Source: Vibrio maritimus (GTDB lineage: Bacteria; Pseudomonadota; Gammaproteobacteria; Enterobacterales; Vibrionaceae). From it: a stretch of DNA of 64,000 nucleotides. The DNA is taken from assembly GCF_021441885.1 (NCBI RefSeq), contig NZ_CP090438.1:248001-312000 (forward strand). The letters are read 5' to 3'. The position numbers and the translations under genes were made by a program. Of the stretch, positions 9,325 through 17,718 are shown piece by piece. Each line of letters opens with the position of its first letter. The first letter of the stretch is position 1. A model generated the notes under the pieces. The model was not told the origin of the DNA and searched no databases. It saw only the letters and a program-made list of their open reading frames with translations.

Positions 9325-9473
9325 TACCCCCTCTAGCTCCCCCTATATTAGGGGGAGAATGACGGGCTCGCTCCTATCGTCGCGTAGCCTATAGCGAGAT
9401 CATAGGCGATGCGCAGCTAGCCGTTGTTCCTCCCCTTACAAGCGGGCGCGTAGCCGGGAGGCTAGGAGGGGTA
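9325..9473. repeat. MITE-like palindromic intergenic element
   Basis: About 150 bases are bounded by imperfect inverted ends: 9325-9342 and 9456-9473 match at 14 of 18 positions as reverse complements. Inside the left end is a perfect 9-bp stem (CTCCCCCTA/TAGGGGGAG, 9337-9357), and GCCTAT/ATAGGC pair in the centre. No ORF is present. The architecture resembles the CCTCCCC-rich intergenic palindromes I recall from marine gammaproteobacteria, but I cannot name the family. Confidence 0.7.
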
Positions 9474-9626
9474 AAGCGCCAGCGCTGCGAAACTTCCAGC
9501 GCTTATCTATCTAAACTATTCCCTCGACAAACCACTCTCACCTCCATCTTCAATTTCCCTAACTCTCCACATGAAAAAAATTCATAATCCCTCTATTGAC
9601 TTTAAAACCCATTCATTTCATTCTGT

Positions 9627-9650
9627 AGACATATAGACGTCTAAACGTCA
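9627..9650. promoter_or_regulatory. MetJ operator of metF, three tandem met boxes
   Basis: The boxes AGACATAT, AGACGTCT and AAACGTCA are contiguous. The first 17 bases are identical to the start of the metJ-metB operator. A -35-like TTGACT lies upstream at 9596-9601. Confidence 0.9.
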
Positions 9651-9737
9651 AAAATTAAAAAATCATCATTTAAAGACAGACAGGTTTTAATCTGAGATTG
9701 GATGGGATAACCAATCTTGGTGATTAGGGAGAGGACC

Positions 9738-10628
9738 ATGGGATACACACACGCAGGCCACATTGATGCTTTGAACCAGAATATTGCTGAGCTATCGGAC
9801 AATATTAATGTTTCATTCGAGTTCTTTCCGCCGAGCACGCCGACAATGGAAGAGACGCTGTGGAAATCGGTTCATCGCCTAAAAACACTTAAGCCTAAGT
9901 TTGTCTCAGTGACTTACGGTGCTAACTCTGGTGAGCGCGACCGTACGCACTCTATCATCAAAGAAATTAAATCAGAGACAGGCCTTGTGGCAGCGCCGCA
10001 CCTAACGTGTATCGATGCGTCACGTGATGAGCTTATCGATATCGCTGAAGACTACTGGGCGAATGGTATTAAGAACATCGTTGCTCTGCGTGGTGATATT
10101 CCTGAAGGCGGCGGTCAGCCAGACATGTATGCGTCTGACCTAGTTGAGCTACTAAAATCTCGCCACGACTTTGATATTTCCGTCGCTGCGTTTCCTGAGG
10201 TTCACCCAGAAGCGAAGAGTGCTCAGGCGGATCTTCTTAACCTAAAGCGTAAAGTGGATGCGGGTGCGAACCGTGCGATCACTCAGTTCTTCTTTGATGT
10301 AGAGAGCTACCTACGCTTTCGTGACCGCTGTGTGGCGGCTGGTATCGATGTAGAGATTGTTCCAGGTATTCTGCCTGTGACCAACTTTAAACAAGCGTCA
10401 CGCTTTGCAGCGATGAACAAGGTGAAAGTACCAGGTTGGATGCAAAAACAGTTTGAAGGTCTCGATGACGACCTAATGACTCGCCAATTGGTGGGCGCGA
10501 GCCAAGCGATCGACATGGTTCGTGTACTGAGCCGTGAAGGTGTGAAGGATTTCCACTTCTACACCCTAAACCGCGCAGAAATGACTTACGCACTGTGCCA
10601 CACACTCGGCGTTCGCCCTGAAGCATAA
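9738..10628 (+). CDS. metF: Methylenetetrahydrofolate reductase
   Basis: MetF reduces 5,10-methylene-THF to 5-methyl-THF with FAD, supplying the methyl group for methionine. The start at 9738 (MGYTHAGHIDAL) has the ribosome-binding site AGGGAGAGG and gives 296 residues, the same length as E. coli MetF; an in-frame ATG at 9717 adds seven residues with no match. The catalytic glutamate is Glu28 in SFEFFPP, the same position as in E. coli. The TIM-barrel FAD-binding segment includes VALRGD. The gene has its own MetJ boxes, so it is a separate member of the Met regulon. Confidence 0.97.
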   Translation: MGYTHAGHIDALNQNIAELSDNINVSFEFFPPSTPTMEETLWKSVHRLKTLKPKFVSVTYGANSGERDRTHSIIKEIKSETGLVAAPHLTCIDASRDELIDIAEDYWANGIKNIVALRGDIPEGGGQPDMYASDLVELLKSRHDFDISVAAFPEVHPEAKSAQADLLNLKRKVDAGANRAITQFFFDVESYLRFRDRCVAAGIDVEIVPGILPVTNFKQASRFAAMNKVKVPGWMQKQFEGLDDDLMTRQLVGASQAIDMVRVLSREGVKDFHFYTLNRAEMTYALCHTLGVRPEA

Positions 10629-10649
10629 CCGAGAGTTTTAGTCCCAAAC

Positions 10650-10682
10650 AAAAAACGCCAGTCTTTGTAGACTGGCGTTTTG
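10650..10682. terminator. Terminator between metF and aphA
   Basis: The stem CGCCAGTCT/AGACTGGCG with a TTGT loop is flanked by an A-run and a T-run and serves both converging genes. Confidence 0.9.
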
Positions 10683-10705
10683 CTATGCGTTGAATCAGTA
10701 GTTGA

Positions 10706-11245
10706 TTACGCGAGTGCTTCTAGCTCAGCAAGTGCTTCTTCTGCCCAGTCTAACCATGCTTGACGTGCAAGTAGGTTGCGACGAAGAGTCAGGCGCTCAA
10801 GGCGTGCGTGCTTCTCTAGCGTGCTTGGAGTTGCGTAGTAGGCTGCTTCAATCTCACGGTAGTGTGCAACCAGCTTTTTAGACTCTTCGATAAGCTCTTC
10901 GAGTTGGATGCGGAACGCTGCTGAAGGCTGAACTGCACAAGCAGCTAGCTTCGCTGAGAACTCATCACGAACGGTTGGGTGTACGGTTGGTTGCTCAAAC
11001 CACTCGCCAAGCGCCCCACGGCCAGCGTCAGTGATTGAGTAAACCTTACGGTCTGGTTTGCCTTCTTGAGGCTCAAGTTTACAGGTAACGAGGGCTTTAT
11101 CAGCCATCTTGTTTAGCTCACGGTAAACCTGCTGGTGGCTTGCCTTCCAGAAGTAACCGATGCTAGCAGAAAATTCCTTAGTAATGTCGTAGCCAGTCGC
11201 GTCACGAGTGCTTAGGACAGTAAGGATAACGTGTGGTAGTGACAT
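10706..11245 (-). CDS. aphA: AphA, PadR-family low-cell-density master regulator
   Basis: AphA is the master regulator of the low-cell-density quorum-sensing programme in vibrios and a virulence activator in V. cholerae, acting opposite HapR/LuxR. The 179-residue length and the N terminus (SLPHVILTVLSTRDATGYDI) match AphA as I remember it. An N-terminal winged helix occupies about residues 1-75; the C-terminal part, about 100-179, is an antiparallel coiled-coil dimerisation region rich in Glu, Leu and Arg. ppc lies upstream on the same strand, the V. cholerae order. The 443-base gap upstream holds a long leader with Qrr-complementary segments, listed separately. Confidence 0.95.
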   Translation of the reverse strand: MSLPHVILTVLSTRDATGYDITKEFSASIGYFWKASHQQVYRELNKMADKALVTCKLEPQEGKPDRKVYSITDAGRGALGEWFEQPTVHPTVRDEFSAKLAACAVQPSAAFRIQLEELIEESKKLVAHYREIEAAYYATPSTLEKHARLERLTLRRNLLARQAWLDWAEEALAELEALA

Positions 11246-11635
11246 GTCTTAAATCCAAATGGTCAAAATCTTAGTAATAGTTATATTGTTCTTATAAGTG
11301 CGTTTGCGGTTAAACGTGTGAGCACCGAGCAAGCGCCCTGGAATCTGCCGTGATTCCGGGAAACTCGCGCGAAGTGCATTTGTCTTCGCAAAGAGCTATG
11401 TGTCTCGCATAAAAAGAACAGCGCACCGCACAAATGTGGGCACTAATAACCGTGTTTAAAGCCTTTGTCACCTAGACAGCCACATGAACATGTGACCCGC
11501 GCTGCTGACGTCGTGTTTTTTTATTTATCGAACAGCGGAATGTAATTATATCTGAATTATATAAGCAAAAAGTGGAATAGAATGCGATACCACTTCAAAA
11601 AACTAACAAAACTCTCAGTAAGTATGCCAGTAAAA
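11246..11635 (-). promoter_or_regulatory. aphA promoter and long 5' leader region
   Basis: The gap between aphA and the ppc terminator has no credible ORF. Read on the minus strand it contains an AT-rich promoter-like stretch around 11545-11575 (TATAAT on the minus strand at 11545-11550), then a structured leader with several inverted repeats. A LuxR/HapR-like half-site (ATTTATCGAACA, about 11523-11534) is possible but weak. The transcription start was not determined. Confidence 0.5.
11467..11515 (-). promoter_or_regulatory. Candidate bipartite Qrr sRNA pairing site in aphA mRNA
   Basis: The strand opposite the aphA mRNA reads GTCACCTAGACA at 11467-11478 and CTGACGT at 11505-11511. As I recall it, the conserved Qrr core contains GTCACCTAGCCA followed by CTGACGTTG, so the aphA mRNA can pair with both blocks in collinear order. 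A self-complementary segment (CACATGAACATGTG, 11481-11494) lies between them and would loop out. The site starts about 220 nt upstream of the aphA ATG. Qrr activation of aphA by base pairing is established in vibrios; this exact site is my inference. Confidence 0.6.
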
Positions 11636-11664
11636 AGAAAAGGCCGCAATGTGCGACCTTTTGT
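11636..11664 (-). terminator. Terminator of ppc
   Basis: The imperfect hairpin GGCCGCA-ATG-TGCGACC has one mismatch and is flanked by A- and T-runs, 25 bases beyond the ppc stop. Confidence 0.75.
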
Positions 11665-11688
11665 CTCTTTTGTAAAATAATATATCGT

Positions 11689-14322
11689 TTAGCCAGTATT
11701 TCGCATACCAGCCGCGATGCCAGCGATGGTCACCATCAGTGCTTCTTCTAGCTCTGATTCGGTTTCTTCGCTTTGACGAGTACGATATAGCAGCTCTGCT
11801 TGCAGCATGTTGAGAGGCTCAACATAGATGTTACGCAGGCGAATAGACTCTTGGCCCCATGGGTCGCTTTGCATCAGGTGGTTGTGGTTTTCTACGTTCA
11901 GTACCGCAACGATGTCTTTCTGCAATTGACTACGCAGCTTGTCACCAAGAGGCAACAATTCTGGGTCCGCCAGACGCTTGTCGTAGTAGCGAGAGATTTC
12001 CATATTACACTTGGTGTAAACCATCTCTAGCATGCCTAGACGTGTTGAGAAGAACGGCCATTCGCGACACATCTCTTCAAGCAGTGCTTGGTGGCCCTTG
12101 TCGATAGAGTATTGAATCGCTTCACCGGCACCAAGCCATGCAGGCAGTACTAGGCGGTTTTGGCTCCATGAGAAGATCCAAGGAATTGCACGAAGACTCT
12201 CTACACCGCCATTCGGGTTACGTTTCGCAGGGCGAGAGCCAAGAGGCAGTTTGCCCAGCTCCAACTCAGGCGTTGCTTGGCGGAAGTAAGGAACAAAGTC
12301 CGGCTCGCCGCGAACCACTTTACGATACGCATCGCAAGACACTTCAGAAAGCACTTCCATTAGGTCGCGCCAGTCTTGCTTCGGCTCTGGTGGCGGCATT
12401 AGGTTCGCCTCCAGAATTGCACTTGCGTATAGGTTGAAGCTGTTGACCGCAATTTCAGGTAGACCCAGTTTAAAGCGGATCATCTCGCCTTGCTCAGTCA
12501 CACGTAGGCCGCCTTTTAGGCTCTTAGGTGGCTGAGAGAGCAGGGCTGCGTGTGCTGGCGCACCACCACGACCAATCGTACCGCCACGGCCGTGGAATAG
12601 GGTGATGTCGATACCCGCTTCTTCACCAACTTCAACCAGTTTTTCCATCGCGCTGTACTGTGCCCAGCCTGCCGCCATTACGCCGGCGTCTTTTGCTGAG
12701 TCAGAGTAGCCGATCATGACCATTTGATGGTTTTGGATGTAGCCACGATACCAGTCGATATCGAACAACTGCTTCATGACCGCTTCAGAGTTGTTCAGGT
12801 CATCAAGAGTTTCAAACAGTGGGCAAACGTCCATGCGGAACTTACAGCCACACTCTTGAAGAATAAGGTGAACGGCTAGTACGTCAGAAGCCGTGCGTGC
12901 CATAGAGATAACATAAGCACCGAACGCTTCACGCGATTGTGATGCAATCACTCGGCACGTATCGAGAACTTCTTGAACTGGCTCTGAAGGTTCCCAGTCT
13001 CGTGGTAGCAGTGGGCGCTTCGAGCTCAGTTCATTGATTAGGAATGAAACCTTGTCTTGCTCGCTCCACTGGTCGTAGTCACCCAGACCAAGGTGGCGCG
13101 TTAGCTCAGAAATCACATCTGAGTGACGGGTGCTTTCTTGACGGATATCGAGACGTACTAGGTGAACACCGAACGCCTTCACGCGGCGAAGAGTGTCAAG
13201 TAGTGAACCGTCGGCGATGATCGCCATACCACTTTCACGAAGTGACTTGTAGCAAGCCATGAGCGGCTCCCAAAGCTGGGAGATGTCTTCAAGGATTGGC
13301 TTGTTCGGTACATCTTGTTGATTGATCTGTGCTTCTAGCACTTCCAAGGTATCAATCAATAGCTTACGAACGGGTTTCAAAATGGCGCGGTACGGTTCGT
13401 GTTCGTCACCGGCAAGGTCGCGAACTTGATCGTTACACTTAACCATAGAAAGCTCAGTGATAAGCTCTTGGAAATCTTTTAGATAAAGCTCAGCCGCTTT
13501 CCAACGTGACAGTAACATCACTTCACGCGTGATTTTATGCGTCACAAACGGGTTACCGTCGCGGTCACCACCCATCCAAGATGAGAAGTGTACTGGGCGC
13601 GCATCGATTGGCAGCCCTTCGTCTAGGTAGCCTTTTAGGCGCTCGTCAAACTCACGCAAGAACTCAGGAACCGCATCCCAGAGTGAGTTCTCAACCACGG
13701 CAAAGCCCCATTTCGCTTCATCAAGTGGCGTTGGGCGCTGCTGACGGATCACATCTGAGTGCCAGCTTTGTGAGATCAGCTGCTCTAGACGACGTTCGGT
13801 TTTCTTGCGTTCTTTATCAGACAGCTCGTTAAGCTCTAGCTTAGAAAGACACTCGTTAATTTTGACCAGCTTGTTGATCATGGTACGGCGAGTGATTTCT
13901 GTTGGGTGAGCGGTCAGTACAAGCTCGATGTTGAGGTCGCGCACGGCTTGAACGGTGTCAAACTTGCTCACATCTTGCTGGCTAAGCTTAGAAAATAGGG
14001 TGTAGATTGGGTCTGGTTCACACACATCGGCTTCGCAGCTGCGCGAGATCGTATGGTATTGATCGGCGATGTTGGTGAGGTTTAGGAACTGGTTAAATGC
14101 ACGAGCGACTGGGGTCAGTTGCTCATTTGGCAGGTTTTTAATCTCTTCAATGAGAATGTCACGATCGGCTTCATTGCCTGCGCGAACCACGGATTTAGAA
14201 AGTTTACGGATCTTCTCCACTTTCTCTAGGATCTCGTCTCCATGCGCTTCCCTGATGGTGTTACCCAACAGGTGCCCTAGCATCCTAACATTGCTCTTCA
14301 ATGGGGCATATTTTTCGTTCAT
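11689..14322 (-). CDS. ppc: Phosphoenolpyruvate carboxylase
   Basis: Ppc carboxylates phosphoenolpyruvate with bicarbonate to oxaloacetate, refilling the TCA cycle and supplying aspartate for the Met and Arg pathways encoded nearby. It has 877 residues, against about 883 in E. coli. The catalytic histidine lies in LTAHPTEITRR near residue 138. The glycine-rich active-site loop FHGRGGTIGRGG is present. The C terminus MRNTG is the family signature at the allosteric aspartate site. It starts MNEKYAPLKSNV and is transcribed toward aphA, but the terminator and the aphA leader suggest separate control. Confidence 0.98.
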   Translation of the reverse strand: MNEKYAPLKSNVRMLGHLLGNTIREAHGDEILEKVEKIRKLSKSVVRAGNEADRDILIEEIKNLPNEQLTPVARAFNQFLNLTNIADQYHTISRSCEADVCEPDPIYTLFSKLSQQDVSKFDTVQAVRDLNIELVLTAHPTEITRRTMINKLVKINECLSKLELNELSDKERKKTERRLEQLISQSWHSDVIRQQRPTPLDEAKWGFAVVENSLWDAVPEFLREFDERLKGYLDEGLPIDARPVHFSSWMGGDRDGNPFVTHKITREVMLLSRWKAAELYLKDFQELITELSMVKCNDQVRDLAGDEHEPYRAILKPVRKLLIDTLEVLEAQINQQDVPNKPILEDISQLWEPLMACYKSLRESGMAIIADGSLLDTLRRVKAFGVHLVRLDIRQESTRHSDVISELTRHLGLGDYDQWSEQDKVSFLINELSSKRPLLPRDWEPSEPVQEVLDTCRVIASQSREAFGAYVISMARTASDVLAVHLILQECGCKFRMDVCPLFETLDDLNNSEAVMKQLFDIDWYRGYIQNHQMVMIGYSDSAKDAGVMAAGWAQYSAMEKLVEVGEEAGIDITLFHGRGGTIGRGGAPAHAALLSQPPKSLKGGLRVTEQGEMIRFKLGLPEIAVNSFNLYASAILEANLMPPPEPKQDWRDLMEVLSEVSCDAYRKVVRGEPDFVPYFRQATPELELGKLPLGSRPAKRNPNGGVESLRAIPWIFSWSQNRLVLPAWLGAGEAIQYSIDKGHQALLEEMCREWPFFSTRLGMLEMVYTKCNMEISRYYDKRLADPELLPLGDKLRSQLQKDIVAVLNVENHNHLMQSDPWGQESIRLRNIYVEPLNMLQAELLYRTRQSEETESELEEALMVTIAGIAAGMRNTG

Positions 14323-14504
14323 AGTCGTCCTGCCTTGTAATTTAACTACATCCGTTATTCCTTATCAGCCTCACAATCTAGCGAAAAATGTTAGTGCGAG
14401 TCAAATAAAGTAAACCAAGTTTGCATTTATCGTGCTGGCACGAAAAACGCACACTTGGTCGAGTTAAAAGGTTGAATTGTTGAAAATTTATTACAGAATA
14501 TCGA

Positions 14505-15644
14505 TCACTCGAAGCAATATTGGCGCATTGCCTTGGCTAAGATATCTATGGTCGGGTCAATAAAATCAAAGCTTAAGAACTCATCTGGCTGGTGAGCTTG
14601 GTCTATTGAGCCAGGGCCGAGCACCAAGGTTGGGCACAGCTGCTGCAAAAATGGTGCTTCAGTACAATAGTTAACCGTTTCTGATGGGGTTTCACACAAT
14701 GTTTCCATTCCGCCAACAAATGGGTGTTTATGATCGCACTCATAGCCAGGAATTGGCTCGTGAAGCGCGGTAATGGTTAAGCGCCCGGGCCATTTCGCTT
14801 CCACTTCTTTGAGTGCATCACGCAGTAGGTTATCTAAACCATCTAAGCTTATGCCCGGCAGCGGTCTCACATCGTAATGCAGCTCACAGCAGCCACAAAT
14901 ACGGTTTGCACTGTCGCCGCCATGAATATGACCAAGGTTAAGGGTAGGGCTAGGGATAGCGAAACCAGGGTGGTGATACTCTTTCACAAGCTTGTCGCGC
15001 AGTTTCATCATTGCGTACAACACTTCATGCATGATTTCGATGGCGTTAACGCCCAATGCCGGGTCTGAAGAGTGACCAGATTTACCTGTTACTCGTATCG
15101 CATTGGCCACATGACCTTTATGGCCACGAATAGGCACTAGGCTGGTGGGTTCGCCGATAATGCAGTAATCCGGCTTGAACGGCGCATTGTCGGTAAAGTG
15201 TCTTGCGCCCAGCATAGTGGTTTCTTCGTCACAGGTTGCCAATACATAAAGTGGTTTGGTTTGTTTGCTCCAGTCGATTTTCTTAACGGCTTCGTAGATA
15301 AACGCGAAGAAGCCTTTCATATCTGCAGTGCCCAAGCCGTAGAAGCGGTTGTTAGCTTCGGTCAGATCATGCGGGTTGAAACTCCAGCGACCTTCATCAA
15401 AGGGCACGGTATCACTGTGACCTGCCAATAGTAGACCGCCTTCGCCTTGTCCCTTCTTGGCAATCATGTTGAATTTGTTGGGTTCAACCTTGATAACCTC
15501 AACCTCAAAACCTAGGTCTTTCATCCATGTCGCCAGCTTTTCGATCACTTTCTCGTTGCCATGATCCCAGCTTGGGTCCGTGGAGCTAATCGAAGGTGTG
15601 CTGATCAGGCCTTTGTAGACCTCTAAAAAACTAGGTAATTGCAT
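14505..15644 (-). CDS. argE: Acetylornithine deacetylase
   Basis: ArgE removes the acetyl group from N-acetylornithine to give ornithine, the fifth step of linear arginine biosynthesis. It is an M20-family metalloenzyme with metal ligands in LLLAGHSDTVPF, GTADMKGF and the catalytic pair in TCDEETT. At 379 residues it is close to E. coli ArgE (383). It is divergent from argC with an ArgR operator between them. Retaining ArgE together with an acetyltransferase fused to ArgH points to the linear pathway. Confidence 0.96.
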   Translation of the reverse strand: MQLPSFLEVYKGLISTPSISSTDPSWDHGNEKVIEKLATWMKDLGFEVEVIKVEPNKFNMIAKKGQGEGGLLLAGHSDTVPFDEGRWSFNPHDLTEANNRFYGLGTADMKGFFAFIYEAVKKIDWSKQTKPLYVLATCDEETTMLGARHFTDNAPFKPDYCIIGEPTSLVPIRGHKGHVANAIRVTGKSGHSSDPALGVNAIEIMHEVLYAMMKLRDKLVKEYHHPGFAIPSPTLNLGHIHGGDSANRICGCCELHYDVRPLPGISLDGLDNLLRDALKEVEAKWPGRLTITALHEPIPGYECDHKHPFVGGMETLCETPSETVNYCTEAPFLQQLCPTLVLGPGSIDQAHQPDEFLSFDFIDPTIDILAKAMRQYCFE

Positions 15645-15689
15645 ATTATCTTCGCTTCTACTGTTGACAGATTAATCTTAAGACTGTAA

Positions 15690-15728
15690 AACACATATTA
15701 AATCATTATTAATGAATAAAAAATCAAT
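15690..15728. promoter_or_regulatory. ArgR operator, paired ARG boxes between argE and argC
   Basis: The boxes centre near 15698 and 15719, 21 bases apart, the standard ArgR spacing. The second, TGAATAAAAAATCA at 15713-15726, matches the core TGAATWWWWATTCA at 13 of 14; the first, CACATATTAAATCA, is weaker. A third AT-rich near-match lies at 15752-15766. Confidence 0.75.
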
Positions 15729-15812
15729 TAATGGCATTTTTTCTATATTTATAATCATTAATTGCAAGTTTCACTAACAACATTAAATCGACTTACTTAC
15801 GGAATCAGAGTC

Positions 15813-16817
15813 ATGCTAAAAACCACTATTATTGGCGCATCAGGATACACAGGAGCGGAACTGGCTCTCATGGTGACCAAACACCCAGAGCTCACGCTAT
15901 CAGGTTTGTATGTGTCCGCCAATAGTGTCGATGCAGGCAAACCGATTTCTCAGTTGCACGGTAAGTTGGCAGGCTTAGTTGAAATGCCCGTGCAGCCGCT
16001 GGTCGATGTGCAAAAAGCAGCAAGCGAGTGTGACATTGTATTTTTGGCAACCGCCCACGAGGTGAGCCATGATTTGGCGCCGGTGTTTTTAGCACAAGGT
16101 TGCCAAGTGTTTGACCTATCAGGCGCTTATCGCGTGAAAGCCGATGACTTTTATACCACCTTCTACGGCTTTGAGCATCAGCACGAAAACTGGTTGGACA
16201 AGGCGGTGTATGGTCTTGCCGAGTGGAACGCAAAAGAGATTGAAAGCGCGCAGCTCGTGGCAGTACCAGGTTGTTACCCAACCGCTTCACAGTTGGCAAT
16301 CAAACCGCTGCTAGAAGCAGGTCTTGTTGATAGCACTATGTGGCCAGTTATCAACGCAACCAGTGGTGTCTCTGGCGCAGGACGTAAAGCGTCGATGACC
16401 AACAGCTTTTGCGAGGTCAGCCTTCAGCCTTATGGGATTTTTAATCACAGACACCAACCAGAGATTGCAACGCATTTAGGTTGTGATGTGATTTTTACTC
16501 CGCACCTAGGCAATTTTAAGCGCGGTATCTTGGCGACCATCACCATGAAACTTAACGATGGTGTGACTGCTGAGCAGGTTGCATCAGCATTTGCGACCGC
16601 CTACGAAGGCAAACCGGGCGTACGCGTCAAAGGGGAAACTATCCCAAGAATTCAAGATGTTGAGAACACCCCGTTCTGCGATATCGGTTATAAGGTTCAA
16701 GGCCAACACATCATCGTGGTGTCGGCGATTGATAACCTGCTAAAAGGTGCATCGAGTCAAGCGATGCAGTGTTTGAACATCAAAAATCAGTTTGCACAGC
16801 TAACCGCGTTGGTTTAG
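15813..16817 (+). CDS. argC: N-acetyl-gamma-glutamyl-phosphate reductase
   Basis: ArgC reduces N-acetylglutamyl phosphate with NADPH to the semialdehyde. The start at 15813 (MLKTTIIGASGYTGAEL) yields 334 residues, identical to E. coli; an in-frame ATG at 15762 adds 17 residues inside the operator region and is unlikely. The N-terminal Rossmann motif GASGYTG and the catalytic Cys154 in VPGCYPTA are present. It is first in argCBG, with argB starting 14 bases after its stop. Confidence 0.97.
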   Translation: MLKTTIIGASGYTGAELALMVTKHPELTLSGLYVSANSVDAGKPISQLHGKLAGLVEMPVQPLVDVQKAASECDIVFLATAHEVSHDLAPVFLAQGCQVFDLSGAYRVKADDFYTTFYGFEHQHENWLDKAVYGLAEWNAKEIESAQLVAVPGCYPTASQLAIKPLLEAGLVDSTMWPVINATSGVSGAGRKASMTNSFCEVSLQPYGIFNHRHQPEIATHLGCDVIFTPHLGNFKRGILATITMKLNDGVTAEQVASAFATAYEGKPGVRVKGETIPRIQDVENTPFCDIGYKVQGQHIIVVSAIDNLLKGASSQAMQCLNIKNQFAQLTALV

Positions 16818-16831
16818 TCGAGGAGAGCAGC

Positions 16832-17620
16832 ATGAGTCAGCAAAATACACCATTAGTGATCAAGTTAGGCGGCGCGGCACTGTCGTGCTCAGATACGCTT
16901 GGACAACTATTTAAGGCTATCTCTGATTACAGCCAGCAAGCGCAGCGAAGCATCGTGATTGTTCACGGTGGCGGCTACCTCGTAGATGACTTAATGAAGA
17001 AGCTCGATATTCCTACTGTTAAGAAGCAAGGTTTGCGCGTGACACCTTATGATCAAATCCCTTTGATTGCGGGCGCGCTAGCGGGCACAGCAAACAAACT
17101 ACTACAAGGCGATGCGATAAAAGCGGGTCTGAATGCGGTTGGTTTGAGCCTTGCTGACGGTGGTCTTTGTGAAGTGACTGAGCTAGACCCTGAACTTGGC
17201 GCCGTAGGCGATGCTAAGCCAGGCAGCCCAGCGGTATTACAAGCGATTTTAGCGGCAGGTGCATTGCCAATCATTAGCTCAATCGGACTTGATAGCCAAG
17301 GTCAGCTGATGAACGTTAATGCCGACCAAGCGGCCGTAGCAGTGGCTGGTGCATTGGATGCCGAATTAGTATTGCTATCTGATGTGAGCGGCGTGCTGGA
17401 TGGCAAAGGTCATCTGCTACCAAGCCTGACTAAGCAAGAAGCGGATGCGCTGATTGAAGGCAAAGTGATTACCGATGGCATGATTGTTAAGGTACAAGCC
17501 GCACTGGAAGCGGCCAATGACCTAGGTCGCCCAATTGAAGTGGCGACATGGCGATACCCAGAAAAATTAGTCGAATTGTTTGCAGGTAAGAGTATCGGCA
17601 CACAGTTCGTTCCAAACTGA
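16832..17620 (+). CDS. argB: N-acetylglutamate kinase
   Basis: ArgB phosphorylates N-acetylglutamate in the second step of arginine synthesis. It has an amino-acid kinase fold with the KLGGAAL phosphate loop at residue 12 and HGGGYLVD for the substrate. The start at 16832 follows a strong AGGAGAG site and gives 262 residues (E. coli 258); the longer frame from 16769 would overlap argC. The protein lacks the N-terminal helix found in arginine-sensitive hexameric kinases, so control is probably at the acetyltransferase step and through ArgR. Confidence 0.96.
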   Translation: MSQQNTPLVIKLGGAALSCSDTLGQLFKAISDYSQQAQRSIVIVHGGGYLVDDLMKKLDIPTVKKQGLRVTPYDQIPLIAGALAGTANKLLQGDAIKAGLNAVGLSLADGGLCEVTELDPELGAVGDAKPGSPAVLQAILAAGALPIISSIGLDSQGQLMNVNADQAAVAVAGALDAELVLLSDVSGVLDGKGHLLPSLTKQEADALIEGKVITDGMIVKVQAALEAANDLGRPIEVATWRYPEKLVELFAGKSIGTQFVPN

Positions 17621-17718
17621 ATTATCAGAAAGTAAACCAAATTTACGATTAACGAATTTAAAGTGAAGTAACCCCGAGAAGCTGACCGCCAAAATCAGGC
17701 TCGGACAAGGAGAGAGAC

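Noticed and set aside
9261..9480. The repeat-rich gap after metL as a CRISPR array or coding repeat
   Set aside because: The unit is only 6 bases with no spacers, and no frame through it has a start codon and ribosome-binding site.
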